A stretch of DNA of 64,000 bases, taken from contig LS997563.1 of NCBI GenBank assembly GCA_000469685.2, forward strand, positions 2,624,781-2,688,780. The letters run 5' to 3'. A program made the position numbers and the translations under genes. Origin of the DNA: Haemonchus contortus (taxonomy: Eukaryota; Nematoda; Chromadorea; Rhabditida; Trichostrongylidae). Below, in pieces: positions 11,371 through 22,516 of this stretch; position 1 is the stretch's first letter, and each line of letters starts with the position of its first letter. Under the pieces are notes generated by a model. It made no database searches and was not told where the DNA came from. It saw only the letters and a list, made by a program, of their open reading frames with translations.

Positions 11371-12363
11371 GTAATAGGAAATCTCTAGGAAACAGTCTTC
11401 GTCCCGCTGATCATAAAATGATCGACAGTTGCATAAGTTGCTCTAGTTTCACTGTCTGACATTGTCTTCTAACGGGTTCCGGCTCCAAACGGCAGATTGC
11501 CGTCATCACGTGTACATCCAAAAAATACGGACCATTTCACTATCATTTCTAGTAGCTAAATGCTTTTGTTTGTTGTTGCTTGTAAATATAAATAGGTGGC
11601 TGTGATTTGAATAAATAAATTTCAAAACAATTAAAAGTTATAAATATAATTATCGGGTTTTCAGAAAAAAGGTTCCCGACCAGGTTTTCCCGAGGTTCCT
11701 TCAAGATTGATGTCCTTGAGGTAGGGTCACCCCCATGCGTGCCTACTGATGCCATGGGAGTAAACAAATTACCTAGCTGGAATCGGAAATGTAGTAACAC
11801 AGTTCGTGACCACAGGATTTTCCCAAGCATCTACTGATTACTCAAATTATTCATTAGGGCACTTCAGATTTTAGAAAGTTGCGCTTCGTTGCGCGCGTTC
11901 GTCGAAACTAGGTCACGCCGCAGCCGCCGCATGCGGCGGGTCAGCCCGCGATCTTTGACAAACGTCGCACTTGTCAGCGGGGCATACGAATTGCGCTTGG
12001 ACCACGACAGTCAGCCAAAAAGAAGATACTGACACTGACACTTGGTGGTACTGTAATGTCGTCCCGAGACCTCAGTGGTGTGTGCCTCTCGCGAAGTGGG
12101 CGGGGTGACCTTCTTCCGACAGTCGCGTGCAATGGACGTTCTCCAAAGTTATGTAACAAGCAGATAAAAAAAAACTATTGTGTTAAACTGCATGAGGAGA
12201 GGTCACAGTTAGACATTTTTTTATGCATTATTGAAAAAAAGCCCAGTGATTATTCCTCATTTTTCTGGTTCACCCTAGACTATTATCCTGGAAGCGAATA
12301 TCAAAGCAAGATGAAATAGGATAATGGGTGAAAATGAGTTGGGGGGAGGACACCCATCCGAGG
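11371..12363. other. non-coding stretch between LINE and inverted-repeat element
   Basis: No gene is recognised. A GC-rich patch at about 11880-11960 includes a CGCCGCATGCGGCG palindrome core. It vaguely resembles the CG-rich part of MITE family 1, but I cannot align the rest. Confidence 0.35.
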
Positions 12364-12692
12364 GTCAGTATATCAAGAAATGAACTCAGTCTAACGTGTT
12401 AGTTCTTGTTATATCAGCACTGTATCGGATGCGTAGAGAATGATGGAAACCGACCACCTTAGCTCGTTTATGCGGTTTCAGCCAAGGAAATTTAGTTCCC
12501 CAAATAAGCCTAGGTAGGGTAGGAGCACCTGGGTGGCTGGGATGATTACCTCCTGCAAAAAAAAAATAAAAGAAAGAAGACTTGCCCACCGCGGTGCTCC
12601 TTCCCTACGAAAGCCCTTATTCAAAAACTGGCATGTCCATGATATAACACGGCATAACACGTTTCATTGTGTTCATTTCTTGATATACCGAC
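12364..12692. mobile_element. small inverted-repeat element (MITE-like)
   Basis: The left end carries TATATCAAGAAATGAAC (about 12368-12384) and the right end carries its reverse complement (about 12671-12687). The repeat continues imperfectly inward through CGTGTTA-type sequence. The span is about 330 bp with no coding potential. A 5'-TA target is not readable with confidence. Confidence 0.55.
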
Positions 12693-12760
12693 ATTGTGAT
12701 AGGTGGCCCCCCCCCCAACTACATTTTCACCGGTTAATGTAACCATGCCATATATTATTA

Positions 12761-14038
12761 GGTCGTGAAGAAAGTTCTTGCGTTTTTGCGTCTCAAACTT
12801 CAAATGCACATATCTCGGCTTAAACAAAACTTCATCAATCGAAATAACAACCATTACTATCGCCACACTTTTGCCAACAAGAAACAAGTTCGCTCATCCC
12901 ATTCGCGTGGAAGTCCGGAGATGTAGAAGCGATGAAATCATCGAATACCGCGGCAGCATCATGTTGGGTTTTGAAGCATTTCTCTTCGAGACAGCAGTCG
13001 GGGTGCTTAAAGAAATGGTAGTCTATGGGAGCAAGGTCTGGGGAATATGGTGGATGCGGGAGAGTTCCATAGCCTAGCTCCATCAATTTTCTCAGGGTAA
13101 GTTGTGCGACGTGGGGCCGAGCGTTGTCTTGAAGTAGAATTGGACCCTTCCTATTGACCCGTGCCGGGCTCATGAGCCGTAGTTTCCGATGCATTTCGTC
13201 AATTTCCTTACAGTAATTTTTGGCTGTTACGGTTTCACCCGAATCCATGGAGTTTTGGTGGATCAGCCCAGCTGCAGACCACCCAACCAGCACCATGACC
13301 TTCTTTCCATGCTGCTTCGGCATGGGAAAATGTCGTTAGGCTTGATCCTTGTCCAGCCACTAGCCTGATCGTCGCCGACTGTTGTACAGAATCCATTTCT
13401 CATCACTCGTCATAATACGGTCTAAAAAAGGATCGTTCCTGTTGCGCAGAACCAAGGCGGAGGCGAGCTCGAAGCGGCGGCCTTTCTGGTGCTGAGTCAA
13501 CTCATGCGGCACCCACTTATCAAGCTTCTTCGACTTCCCGATCCCCTGCATGTGGGTGCCAACCGTCCTCCTGGAAACGTTCAATTTCGAGCCAATATCC
13601 TTCACCGTTGTACGTGGATTCTCTTCCAATAACATTCTCAACTGTTCGCTGTCAAAGGCCGATGGCCGCCACCTACGCTCATCATCTTCCAGGCTCCCAT
13701 CGCCGGTGCAAACTTTTTTAAACCACCACTGTGCTGTACGTTGATTCGCTGTACCTGGACCAAAAGCATCGTTGATACCCCGGGCTATTTCCGTCGCACT
13801 CCTGCCCAATTTGAATTGGAAAAGAAAAATAGTGCGGATCTGTCATTTGTCCATGCTGATTTCGACCTCCTAAAAAACCCCAGGAATCACTTCAGAACAA
13901 AACCCGTTATATATTTGGATAGAGCAAGAAATGCGCTTCAGAATGGTATAAAGCTTGCTAACAATCTAATAACAAATAAAACCACGGCGAGCATTTGAAG
14001 ATTTGGCACCAAAAAACGCAAGAACTTTCTTCACGACC
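12761..14038 (-). mobile_element. mariner-family DNA transposon, full length but dead
   Basis: A 1278-bp element with inverted terminal repeats beginning GGTCGTGAAGAAAGTTCTTG at 12761 and the complementary sequence ending at 14038, flanked by TA on both sides (12759-12760 and 14039-14040). This is the size, target duplication and layout of a classical mariner. It contains one transposase frame on the minus strand with three in-frame stops (see the pseudogene entry). The outermost ~27 bp are nearly perfect, so the insertion is not very old. Confidence 0.92.
12835..13854 (-). pseudogene. mariner transposase, three in-frame stops
   Basis: Cut-and-paste transposase of the Tc1/mariner superfamily, 340 codons counting the stop, about the family length of 345. 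All parts are in one frame with no frameshift. A stop follows the third residue (MDK then stop, then QIRTIFLF). Two more fall between ILYNSRRRSG and RHFPMPKQHGKK (13360-13362 and shortly after). The N-terminal part has helix-turn-helix DNA-binding character (GRSATEIARGIN, then a second helix set around NVSRRTVGTHM). The catalytic triad is visible as MTSDEKW, LLQDNARPH and SPDLAPIDYH, with 34 residues between the last two Asp, the DD34D signature of mariners. The copy cannot make a full protein but could be mobilised in trans. Confidence 0.92.
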
Positions 14039-14043
14039 TAATA

Positions 14044-14917
14044 GATTGAGTAAAAAGTCTCGATTGACCTCCGTTCCTTTTTACGTAGGACCGCTCGGAA
14101 GGACTTCGTAATGGGTTATGGTAGACCGATCCTTAACCTGTATTTTTAAAAAGATATATAAGCATCCCCTTGAAAGTGTATCGCGAAAATGACTTCAACC
14201 TTCAACTGGCGTCCGAAGCTGTCTGAGAGCTATCGTCTATCACGAATTACTGTAAGGGCATAATCCACCGACGGCTGTCGCAAATATCTATGGTGCATCC
14301 AGAAGGGTCATCGTATCTCAGCCCACGGGTGCCTCATGACGAAGCACCTCCAAGACTAGCAGAGAAGTAGACTATGTCCGAGGAAGATTTTACTGTGTCG
14401 TCGGTGGACATTCTCAGGGAATGCTCTACACTGAATAACTTACTGAGGGCTCCACCGTGACCGCCGAGATTTACGCTTTTCAGCTACAGAGTTTGGTCGA
14501 ACGTGTTCGAAGGAAGCGTCCGCAGCGTGAAAATGTTTGCCTTTTTCACGACAGCGCTCAACCGCATGTTGCGAAATTATTTTGTCAGTAAATTGCCCAA
14601 CTTAGATGGGCAGTGCTAACCCATTCTACTTATTCGCGAGGTCTCGCTCCGTCTGATTACCATTTGTTTCTTGCTCTGAAACATCACCTCCGCGATAGAA
14701 ATTTTGATGACTGCCCGAAGCTCAAAAATGAGATCTCCAGCTTTTTCGAATCGCGGCCGCCACGGTTCTAGACTTCAGGAGTCAAGAAACTGCCGGTTCG
14801 TTAGATGTATGTTTAGCACAACGATGGAGACTATATTACTAATTGAGACCCTCTTTCAATGGGAACAAGACTTTTTAAAGTGTAGATGAAAAGCCGATCA
14901 AAACTTTCTACTCAACC
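14044..14917 (+). mobile_element. second, different mariner: decayed and internally deleted
   Basis: About 874 bp with inverted ends GATTGAGTAAAAAGTCTCGAT (left) and the imperfect complement ending ACTCAACC (right), flanked by TA (14042-14043 and 14918-14919). Plus-strand remnants of transposase are readable in broken frames: a FHDSAQPHVAK block near 14545-14580 and a GLAPSDYHLFLALKHHL block near 14640-14695 (the second and third catalytic Asp regions). The N-terminal half is mostly missing. Its terminal sequence is unrelated to the neighbouring mariner at 12761-14038, so it belongs to another subfamily. Confidence 0.82.
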
Positions 14918-17345
14918 TAGTAATATAGTAATCCGCTGAGATTGTGTATGTCAGCGGTGAGTGGCGTGTGTTGGTGTTGGTATCGGTCTTCAGGTGTGTG
15001 TGCCTGTGTGTGTGTGTCGGTCTTTCGGTGTATGTGTTGGAGTGGGTGTCGGTCTGGTGTGTGTTCGCCCGAAATTTCGAATCGCTCAGATCTCAGAAGC
15101 CAGGCCTGGTTTATGGATCCCGGCATTACCTGCACACTCCTCCCATCGAAAAAATCAAGATCGCCTCTTCAGTTATCGTACCTTTTCACCCATCCTGCGT
15201 GAACTTCCTATGTACTACGGTGCAAAGCAAAGTTATAGGGAGATCAAGTTTGAAAACGGCCACATGGGTGTAAACCTATCTCTATGAGGACCAGACAATC
15301 TTTTCTCATCGCAATTTGTGTGGGACTTACTCCAAAAAGAAATTTAGTGTCATTTGAAAAAACGTCTATGAAAGATAGCTGGGTGATCTCACCGTCCGAT
15401 TTCTGTTGGCAAACCGCATTGAAGAAATTCCTACATTAGCCGTGGGGAGGGGTAATAGTGATAGAAAGCCAATTTGGACTCTCTCATCAGTTCGGCTCAA
15501 TTACAGTTGCCAGGCAAACTAGTGCTTCTCTCTGCAAAAAAAAGGCAGGGCACAAGTTTGCATTAATATGGGCTAAAACAGGCTTGGGAAAAGTTTCCAC
15601 ACCTCTGTGACGTCTACCCAATTGGGCGAAGCAGTAATCCATTTCATAATTCACTTGTTATTGTTCATGTTGTTCTTGTTGGACTATACTAGCGGTGCAC
15701 CCCAGATTGTGTACGAGGTATTAACTAGGGATTGAACAGAATATAAAGAGTATACCATCAGGGAAAGAATACACCAACCGTTAACGCAGGCTATCGCTCA
15801 CTACAAGATACTCCCACACATCACATGAAGTGATAGAAAACCAGTTTTATTTTGTAGTCAATTCGATAGATGAACGAAAACAATATGATGGAGGCGTCAA
15901 AATACCGTCATTTGCATTCGAATGTATGTACTTTGAAAATGACTTTTGCAGAACCAGCCAATCTTTGCAGTGAAATGCTGACTTTTTAGACTTTCATAAA
16001 ATATATGCTTGCACATAATGGACGTTTAGTAGAAGCCATGAGGAATAAACCCTCCTTGGTCTCATGACTTTTCATAAGATTGATGATTGATGATTCATAA
16101 GACTTTTGCTACTTGCTTCATGGCTAAATACATGTAATTTGGGTCGACCGAGATAATTAAGGACGTTCGCCATCGTACAAAAGCTCAAAAGCTGATCAAC
16201 CGAAACATTTAAGAGAGGAGAAATAGGACTTTTTTCACACTCCCTTTTATGGGTGGGCTAAAAAAATTGGTAATCTTCAGAGGCAGCTTTGGTGGATGGT
16301 CAAGGGCATGACCCGTAATCGCTGGATGGGAAAAGTCATAAAAAAGGAATCACCACCTTTTTTTTACTGATCCATAGATCCAGGGTTCCACGAAATTACT
16401 CAAAAATGAAGTGTTTGTACCACGATTGTAAAAATTGAGAGTTTATCGCATTTCGAAAGGAAATAGCAAAGTTACCTGTGTTCAGACGGCAACAAAAATT
16501 CCTCCTAAGGACTGAACCTTGCTTTTCAATTAACGTAACATACGAGGTGATCATGGTGTAAGAAAACGTTGGTCAAACTACTTCTAGGTTACGCCATGCA
16601 TTCCTTTTCTTCCGAAGATGGGATATATTTATTGAATGCTCCTTTGACCCATGCAGTGATTGGTTTCTTTAAGACCTGTTACTATAAAATAGCGTTCTCG
16701 AAAGTTTGAAAGTTTTACGAACTCCACTTAAGCACTATTCACTCCTGACCGTTGAGCCTACGACCGAATGAAACGACCGAATATTCATGAAACATGGCTT
16801 CTTACGGTAAATCCCCCTAAACATATTTAACTCTCCATTATTAGGTGAAGTGGAAATAGTGAAATAGTCCCGACAGAGGAGGACACACTGCCGCAACTCC
16901 ATTTCTTTCATCCCAAAAGCTGACCCATTGAACCAAAGCGGGGTGGGCGTTTTGAAATGTACCAGAAAGACCGAAGGTCCGAAACGGTCTTTCTGATGCA
17001 TCGCTTTCATGGAAGTGCTTGCTGAATTTGGATTCATCAGCTGCAAAAAAACACGGTCGTTGCTAACAGCTGGAAGGTTGGTAAGCTTCAATGATTCTTG
17101 TCGAAACCACAACTCGGTCGATAAGCGGTTTTCTCATGTAATTATTACATTGAAAACCCGACAAGGCGAGGACAACTGGAACAAGTGCCATTTATCACTT
17201 GAAAATAAAGAAGGCACGGAAGAAAGAAAGCGACTGTGTTGTGCACTGCGCTCGACCGACGCCGTTGTAATCCGACAAACCGCGACCGCTTCCCCTATAA
17301 TGGTAACATTTTCGAATTGAGACACATTTCTTGTCCGCATCGGTT
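14918..17345. other. non-coding stretch with a GT-rich simple repeat
   Basis: It begins with an imperfect GT-rich microsatellite (about 14945-15065) made of TGTGTG and GGTCT-type units, directly beside the mariner end. Beyond it I see no gene. A 125-codon minus-strand open frame at 16735-17112 has no recognisable domain and no clear splice context. Confidence 0.4.
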
Positions 17346-20300
17346 ATGAGCTTCCTGGCGATCTCCTTGCTTTTTCTTCAATTCGCCATTGTTTGTTCAC
17401 GTAAGTTTATGGTTAATTAACATCGGGCATTTAGGCCTTTTTGTTTCATGCCGATGATTTTTAACTAAATCACTTTCTGTTGGAATACTTGCCTCAATTA
17501 ATTCCTCCTCCCCTTTCTGAATTTTCAATGAACCTTCCTACTCGGGTGGCCAACGACATGAGGATCTGAAATGGGTTTGGTTTTCTTGACCTCAATTTTC
17601 GAGTGCGAGCACTATACATGGAGATATTTCCCTCTAAAAGTGTAGGGTGAATTTAGTGAAACCCAGATTTGAGTCTAAAATGCAGAGAGGTTCGGCGAAT
17701 ACTTCTGGATCGTCCCATAGTTTCTAGTTCAACCCCATGTATAGGTGTATTTTCAGAAAAGGTGGGCAGCTGGACGACTGGCCGGCGCCCCTTCAGTTGT
17801 TGATTTTCGTGGTCTTTATATCAATCTCACATTGAGAATCACCAACTTCCTGGGTCTTATACAACATTCTTGATGTTTAGCTGCTCAACCTTTCTCGTCA
17901 CCTTCTTTCTGCCGACTTGGGGGAAGTTAAAGTCAGATTCTACTCGATGGGATCTAGGTACCACGTTGATGTCTTTTTACTCTTCACCAAAACTCTTTCT
18001 CCTCTCTTTTTGCTTCTGTCCAGCCACATATTGTTTTCACTGCATCTACTTCTCTCTCATGTCGATCTCACACTGTCACAGGGTCCGCTATTCTGGTAGG
18101 CCGCCTTCTCCTACTTCTATATACGGCGTCTTCTGCCATTACTTCAGCTTTGGCGAAGTTCTTCTCGATCCCCGCCACCTCCTTTTTTGGGGCTCCTTGT
18201 GGTCGCTTCCATTGAACCTCGAAATCCGTTGCCTCCATTACCAGATGATCCAGTACGTTTCCGTACGCAGATGCTGCCTCCCACACAAGGGCTATCTGTA
18301 TGGCCTACCATACGCCGTCGCTAACTCTGTCAGATACTTATCAGAGAACCTTTAGGTCCACGGAACTCCACTCCTCCTTCCCCCCCCCCCCTCCATTTAA
18401 GTCAAGTTTATTCTTCCGAGGAACCCTGTTTTCCGTCCACGCGAGAAGTAAACCTTGTTGAAACTAATTGATTTAATTCGTTAAGTAATCAATAATAATA
18501 ATAATAATGAATGCCAATTAAGTTTGTTTTTTCTGGTTCAGAATTCTTCACGATGAGCAGTTACGCTTGTGGACAGCCTGTATTGTATTATCAATGCCAG
18601 TGTCCGACGTTTTGCAGGTGCGTTCTCATCACAAATAACTTTTGCGGCACAATCTACTCTTTGAGCGGAGGTGGTGTAGTGGCAAGTGGCGCACTATATC
18701 ACATGCACGGTCAGGGGTTCGAATCTCGGATCGATGCCTGCCTGGGCCAACCAAGCCCTCCATCCCCCCGGGGTCGGTTAATTGGTACCAGACTTGTCTG
18801 GGAGGATAAAAGCACTGACTTGTACATCGGCTGGCCACCGCAAGTCATTGTATAGGCCACATACGCGCTCAATACGCCACTACGATTCTGAATGAAAGTC
18901 GAGTGCGGGGGCGCATCCCTCAGACGGGATTGATTAACGCCAAAAAGTTTAAACTTTAACTTTATTTACTCTTTACTGCCCCACTTTGTCGAGAATGGGC
19001 TAGATTTCTATCGAATTTTTTTCAAGAATATGAAACCGACTAGAAACTTGTCTAAAGGAGTAATTTGACCAGTTGAACACGAATATCGCATCCACTCGCC
19101 ATAAAGATGCCAAGCACTCGCGGTACAGGCGCCAGCGCCAAATGTAGCTGGGTCACCAACCTTGCTGAAAACTTGCCCCTAAGTAGTGCCCCAGACATTT
19201 TCATAACAAATGGATGCGATATTCGTGTTCTACGAGCCAGATTACCTCTCTAGGCAAGTTTGTAGTCGGTTGCATTTTCTTGAAAAAATTTCTATAGAAG
19301 TCCGGCCTATTTCCGACAAAGTGGGGCACTAAAGGGTAAATAGTGCCACTTTTGCTCCATAGTCATTTTCTACCTTCGTTTAAGAGATTTGTTTGCTCCC
19401 CAAGGGCTCTGAAATGCATTGCTCAACCTGTGTTTTAACAGAGGGTTAGAAAATTTAATATCTGAAAGCAATACTTGAAAGTATCACAAGATTGGAATTC
19501 AAAGAACGAAGCGATACTTGGAATTTTCATGTCGTCATCCTGGCTGTCTTCCGCTTCTTAAGAAACCAGAAAACCGCTCTGAATTAGTATGGTAGCAATC
19601 CGTGCTAACGAAGCGTCAAAGGGTGAACAGGAAATTCATTTCGTCGTTAATAATTCCTTCCGCTGTTCGACAGGCATCATTGTAATATAGGCGCTTGATT
19701 GTGTTATAAGGCAGGGATCCCTTTCGAGAATGAAAGAAACGAATTGAAACTCTTCCTTCATCGTGAGGTTGATTGTGAGAGATGATTTGAATGATTTACT
19801 TTACTTGATTTACCTAAGTTATCGGCAGCACACTACTGCGATTAATTTCTCACAGAAGTGCACTTACATCTCTCTCATATTGTTCCTACATGTTATTCAC
19901 ATACTACCATGGTGAGCTACCATGGACAACTTTCTACAGTACAGAAAGGTACAGAAGGTTTAAGTAAAACTTAAATGGTTCAGAGCTCGTTTTCAGAGTT
20001 CAGCTTTACTTTTGGTTCCTGGTTCTCCATCAGTCCTTAAAAATTTATGCCAATTAGTAACTATTTAGCTAGTTTAAGTAGGCTTGTCGTAGGAATACGG
20101 AAGTGTTTCAATAGAAGCACTGTACATGCTGGCATCTGTTCCGACTATTGATATAGTCCCAGATTCTTTGTTTCTCGCATCTATCACATCCTGGAGGTGG
20201 TATAGCAGCAAGTGGCGGTCAAGGCTTTATATCCCGGATCGATATCCGCCCATTGCAACCGAGCTTTCCACTCCTCCGGAGTGGGAGGGAGTGATACCAG

Positions 20301-22516
20301 ACCTGTCTCGAGTCATTGTATAAACCATAAACCATTCATACGCCACTACGATCCTGAATGGAAGACTAATGCGGTGTGCATCCCTCAGAAAGGCTTGCTT
20401 AATGCTCGAAGACCTTATCCATCATTCTTTTATATTATTGTTTTTTTAGATAGGTCATTTATGCCTGGTCCATTCGATCACTCCGAATTTCTACCAAAGT
20501 ATCTTATGTTCAATATTTTTTTCCTCAAAAACCCCACCCCTCATCAAAAATCACTCCCGCAATGAATCCTTAAATGAATTGAATTTGCAGTCCCTACGGT
20601 GGATCGAACGGTGGCTACAGTGGGTATGATGTTGGCTCTAACTACTATCGTTCACGTCATAGACCTCATCGACGAAGGCATCACAAGAAGAAGAAGTTCC
20701 GATTCGAGACCCTGGAAGAAACAGAAGGTAAAATAGGCTTGTTAGGCAGAAGCCAAAATGGGTTGCTCATAAGAATCATTGCAGAGGAATTCCCAGAGCC
20801 ACCCACAACAACTGAAAAATCGAAAAGCTCTTCCCATACCTGGGAGGATGAGGTCAGTCACATTGGTTTTTCCCGTACTCAGGCCAGAAAAACCTCCTTT
20901 AGCCAGTACACCTTCCTACTTGTACCACTACTGGGCCTGAAAAGGTTTGAAAGCTCACTTTTCAGGACATGTGGGAGAAGAAGTTTGTAAGTCCTAAGTC
21001 AAAGGAGAGAGGAGCCTCAGAAGAATTTCCAGATATCAGCAGTGCAGAGGTGGGTGCAGACGTCTGAGCAGGTGTTGAATCCGTAAAACTCTACCTAAAC
21101 TGTGGAGCTTCCGACGTGAAAGTGGTGAAAGTGTGGGTTCATGGAAGCTTTTCGTCAAAGTGATAGAAGTTATCCCATTCATTCATTTCCAACCGAGCCG
21201 CTCCAGGAAAAAATTGGTGACTTTCTACGATAGGTTGCCTAAAAAATATTGAAAATTTACGTTTTGTCTCACAATTAGTCTCAGCTGCCCCTGAACAGCT
21301 AATAGAAGAACCGTCTGACAGGTGCTATCTTACCTTTATTCCGCTTGTTCCGTAACCTCCTATGCGATCGTAAGCAGCTGAAGGCTACAAGCGATCTTCT
21401 GTTCCGACCACGAGAACCAGCCTCATTATATGGCAGCAGGAGCGGGAACACCATAATTGTTTCTTATGCTACCTAATCCAAATATCTGTCATCTACCTGT
21501 GTCTCTTACCCTTCCAAGGGGTCTAAACAAATGCCAGCGGACCCACAAATTCATCGTGGTCATAAAATTATACACCGTTCGCTTGAATCTCTAGAAGGTT
21601 TGCTGCTTTGAGTGATATTCTTTTCACCCCACTAAGTTCGACCAGAAAGATTGGATATGAGAAAAGCTGAGTCAAAGTGGGTTATAGAAGGACCATTTCA
21701 TGCACAGGTATGGCTGAGAAAAGTACCTTCCAGGAATGCTCACTTCCATTACTATAAGGTAAGAGAACTTGAGAAACTCGACATATTCCAACCAACTGGT
21801 GCATGCTCCTTTTCTAGAGGGTAGAGGTGTATGATGAGCAATATCAGGGGTTCGAGGACTGTGATTAAAGTGGTGTATTTGGCAAACTTTTCGGTCCTAT
21901 TGCTTTAGTTGAGACACTGAAAGTCAAAGACAGATTCACCACTATCATCAAACACCATTGGAAATATCCTATGCCACTTGGTAGAAATGAGGATGAGGAC
22001 TCTTCAGATAGCTGCGGCAAGAGCTCGAATAAAGTCAAAACAAGAGGAATCCGAAATAGAGTCGTCTGGTGGCAACGGAAGAGGATCTGGATCATGTGAG
22101 CGCTTATTTTATTCCCAGTCCACAGAGGGGTTTTTCTGAGCTCTCATGCAGTCTCTGATATACGCTGAAATTCGTGTTCAAATAATCTTTCAAATTCGAG
22201 ACGAAGAAGAAAGTGTTCCAGTTTCGAGTGCAGAACGAGGACGTGGTGGAAGCGGAGGTGGAGGAGTCGGCATTGGCAGTGGTGTTGGCGTGGGCGGAGT
22301 CGGCGTCCATTCAGGCCTAGGCATAGGTGCTCCAGGAATCGGAGGTTTAGGCGGTAATTTTTGATCATCTTTTTATTTTTGAATTTCCAAAATGTTTGCT
22401 AATTTCTATGAAATTCAGGTGGCGGTGGAATCTTTGGTATTTCTTCCGGTATAGGCGTTGGAGTACCGGGAGTCGGACCAATTGGTGTTTCTAGCGGTTT
22501 GGGAATAGGACGATAA
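17346..22516 (+). CDS. secreted Gly-rich protein, unrecognised family
   Basis: Eight exons give an unbroken 252-residue frame: 17346-17400, 18542-18617, 20591-20727, 20785-20852, 20966-21049, 22008-22095, 22201-22353, 22419-22516. Exon 1 encodes a signal peptide (MSFLAISLLFLQFAIVCS). A short Cys-rich part follows (ACGQPVLYYQCQCPTFC), then a Tyr/Gly stretch, a strongly basic patch (RSRHRPHRRRHHKKKKFR), an acidic/Ser/Thr middle, and a C-terminal tail of Gly-Val/Gly-Ile repeats ending GLGIGR. I do not recognise the family. The composition suggests an extracellular matrix, cuticle or pharyngeal-lining structural protein, which is inference. The acceptor of exon 7 ends in GAG rather than CAG. Intron 2 (18618-20590) holds two SINE copies and a long-TIR MITE. 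Confidence 0.72.
17870..18360 (-). mobile_element. possible decayed LINE 3' fragment in intron 1
   Basis: On the minus strand at about 18100-18260 there are broken-frame remnants of the sort seen at the C-terminus of RTE-type reverse transcriptases: a GAPKK block close to an RWRGSRR block in another frame. A C-run (18380-18393) and a (TAA)n tract (18489-18510) follow. The match is weak and from memory of the family pattern only. Confidence 0.3.
18664..18960 (+). mobile_element. tRNA-derived SINE, well-preserved copy (plus)
   Basis: The head contains an A-box-like GGTGTAGTGGCAAGTGGCGC (about 18672-18691) and a B-box GGTTCGAATCTC (about 18716-18727), the internal RNA polymerase III promoter layout of a tRNA. 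The tRNA-unrelated body follows, with CCAACCAAGCC, GTCTGGGAGGATAAAAGC, GCCACATACGC and CCACTACGATTCTGAATG. It ends in GGGATTGATTAACGCC and an AAAGTTTAAACTTTAAC-type tail. At least eleven other copies occur in the window. Confidence 0.82.
18965..19340. mobile_element. MITE with ~125-bp terminal inverted repeats
   Basis: Left arm from 18965 and right arm ending 19340 are inverted copies over about 125 bp, with roughly 80-85% identity by eye. The ends read TTTACYCTTTASTGCCCCAC. The arms also share ACGAATATCGCATCCA at their inner ends. TA dinucleotides flank both ends (18963-18964 and 19341-19342), which fits a Tc1/mariner-type non-autonomous element. It starts four bases after the preceding SINE. 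Confidence 0.75.
20185..20410 (+). mobile_element. tRNA-derived SINE copy (plus)
   Basis: A diverged copy. The head (GTATAGCAGCAAGTGGCGGTC) and body landmarks (CGATATCCGCC, CCAGACCTGTCT, CCACTACGATCCTGAATGGA, GCATCCCTCAGA) follow the same order as in the copy at 18664. Part of the middle (the GGATAAAAGC region) is deleted. It lies in intron 2 of the Gly-rich gene. Confidence 0.7.

Noticed and set aside
13323..13362. A frameshift splitting the mariner transposase.
   Set aside because: The two parts are in the same frame; the break is due to in-frame stop codons only.
14945..15290. Cys/Val-rich frames of 86 to 109 codons.
   Set aside because: They are translations of the GT-rich microsatellite in several frames.
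17009..17320. A 103-codon plus-strand coding exon upstream of the Gly-rich gene.
   Set aside because: No domain, no fitting donor, and the signal peptide at 17346 provides a better start.
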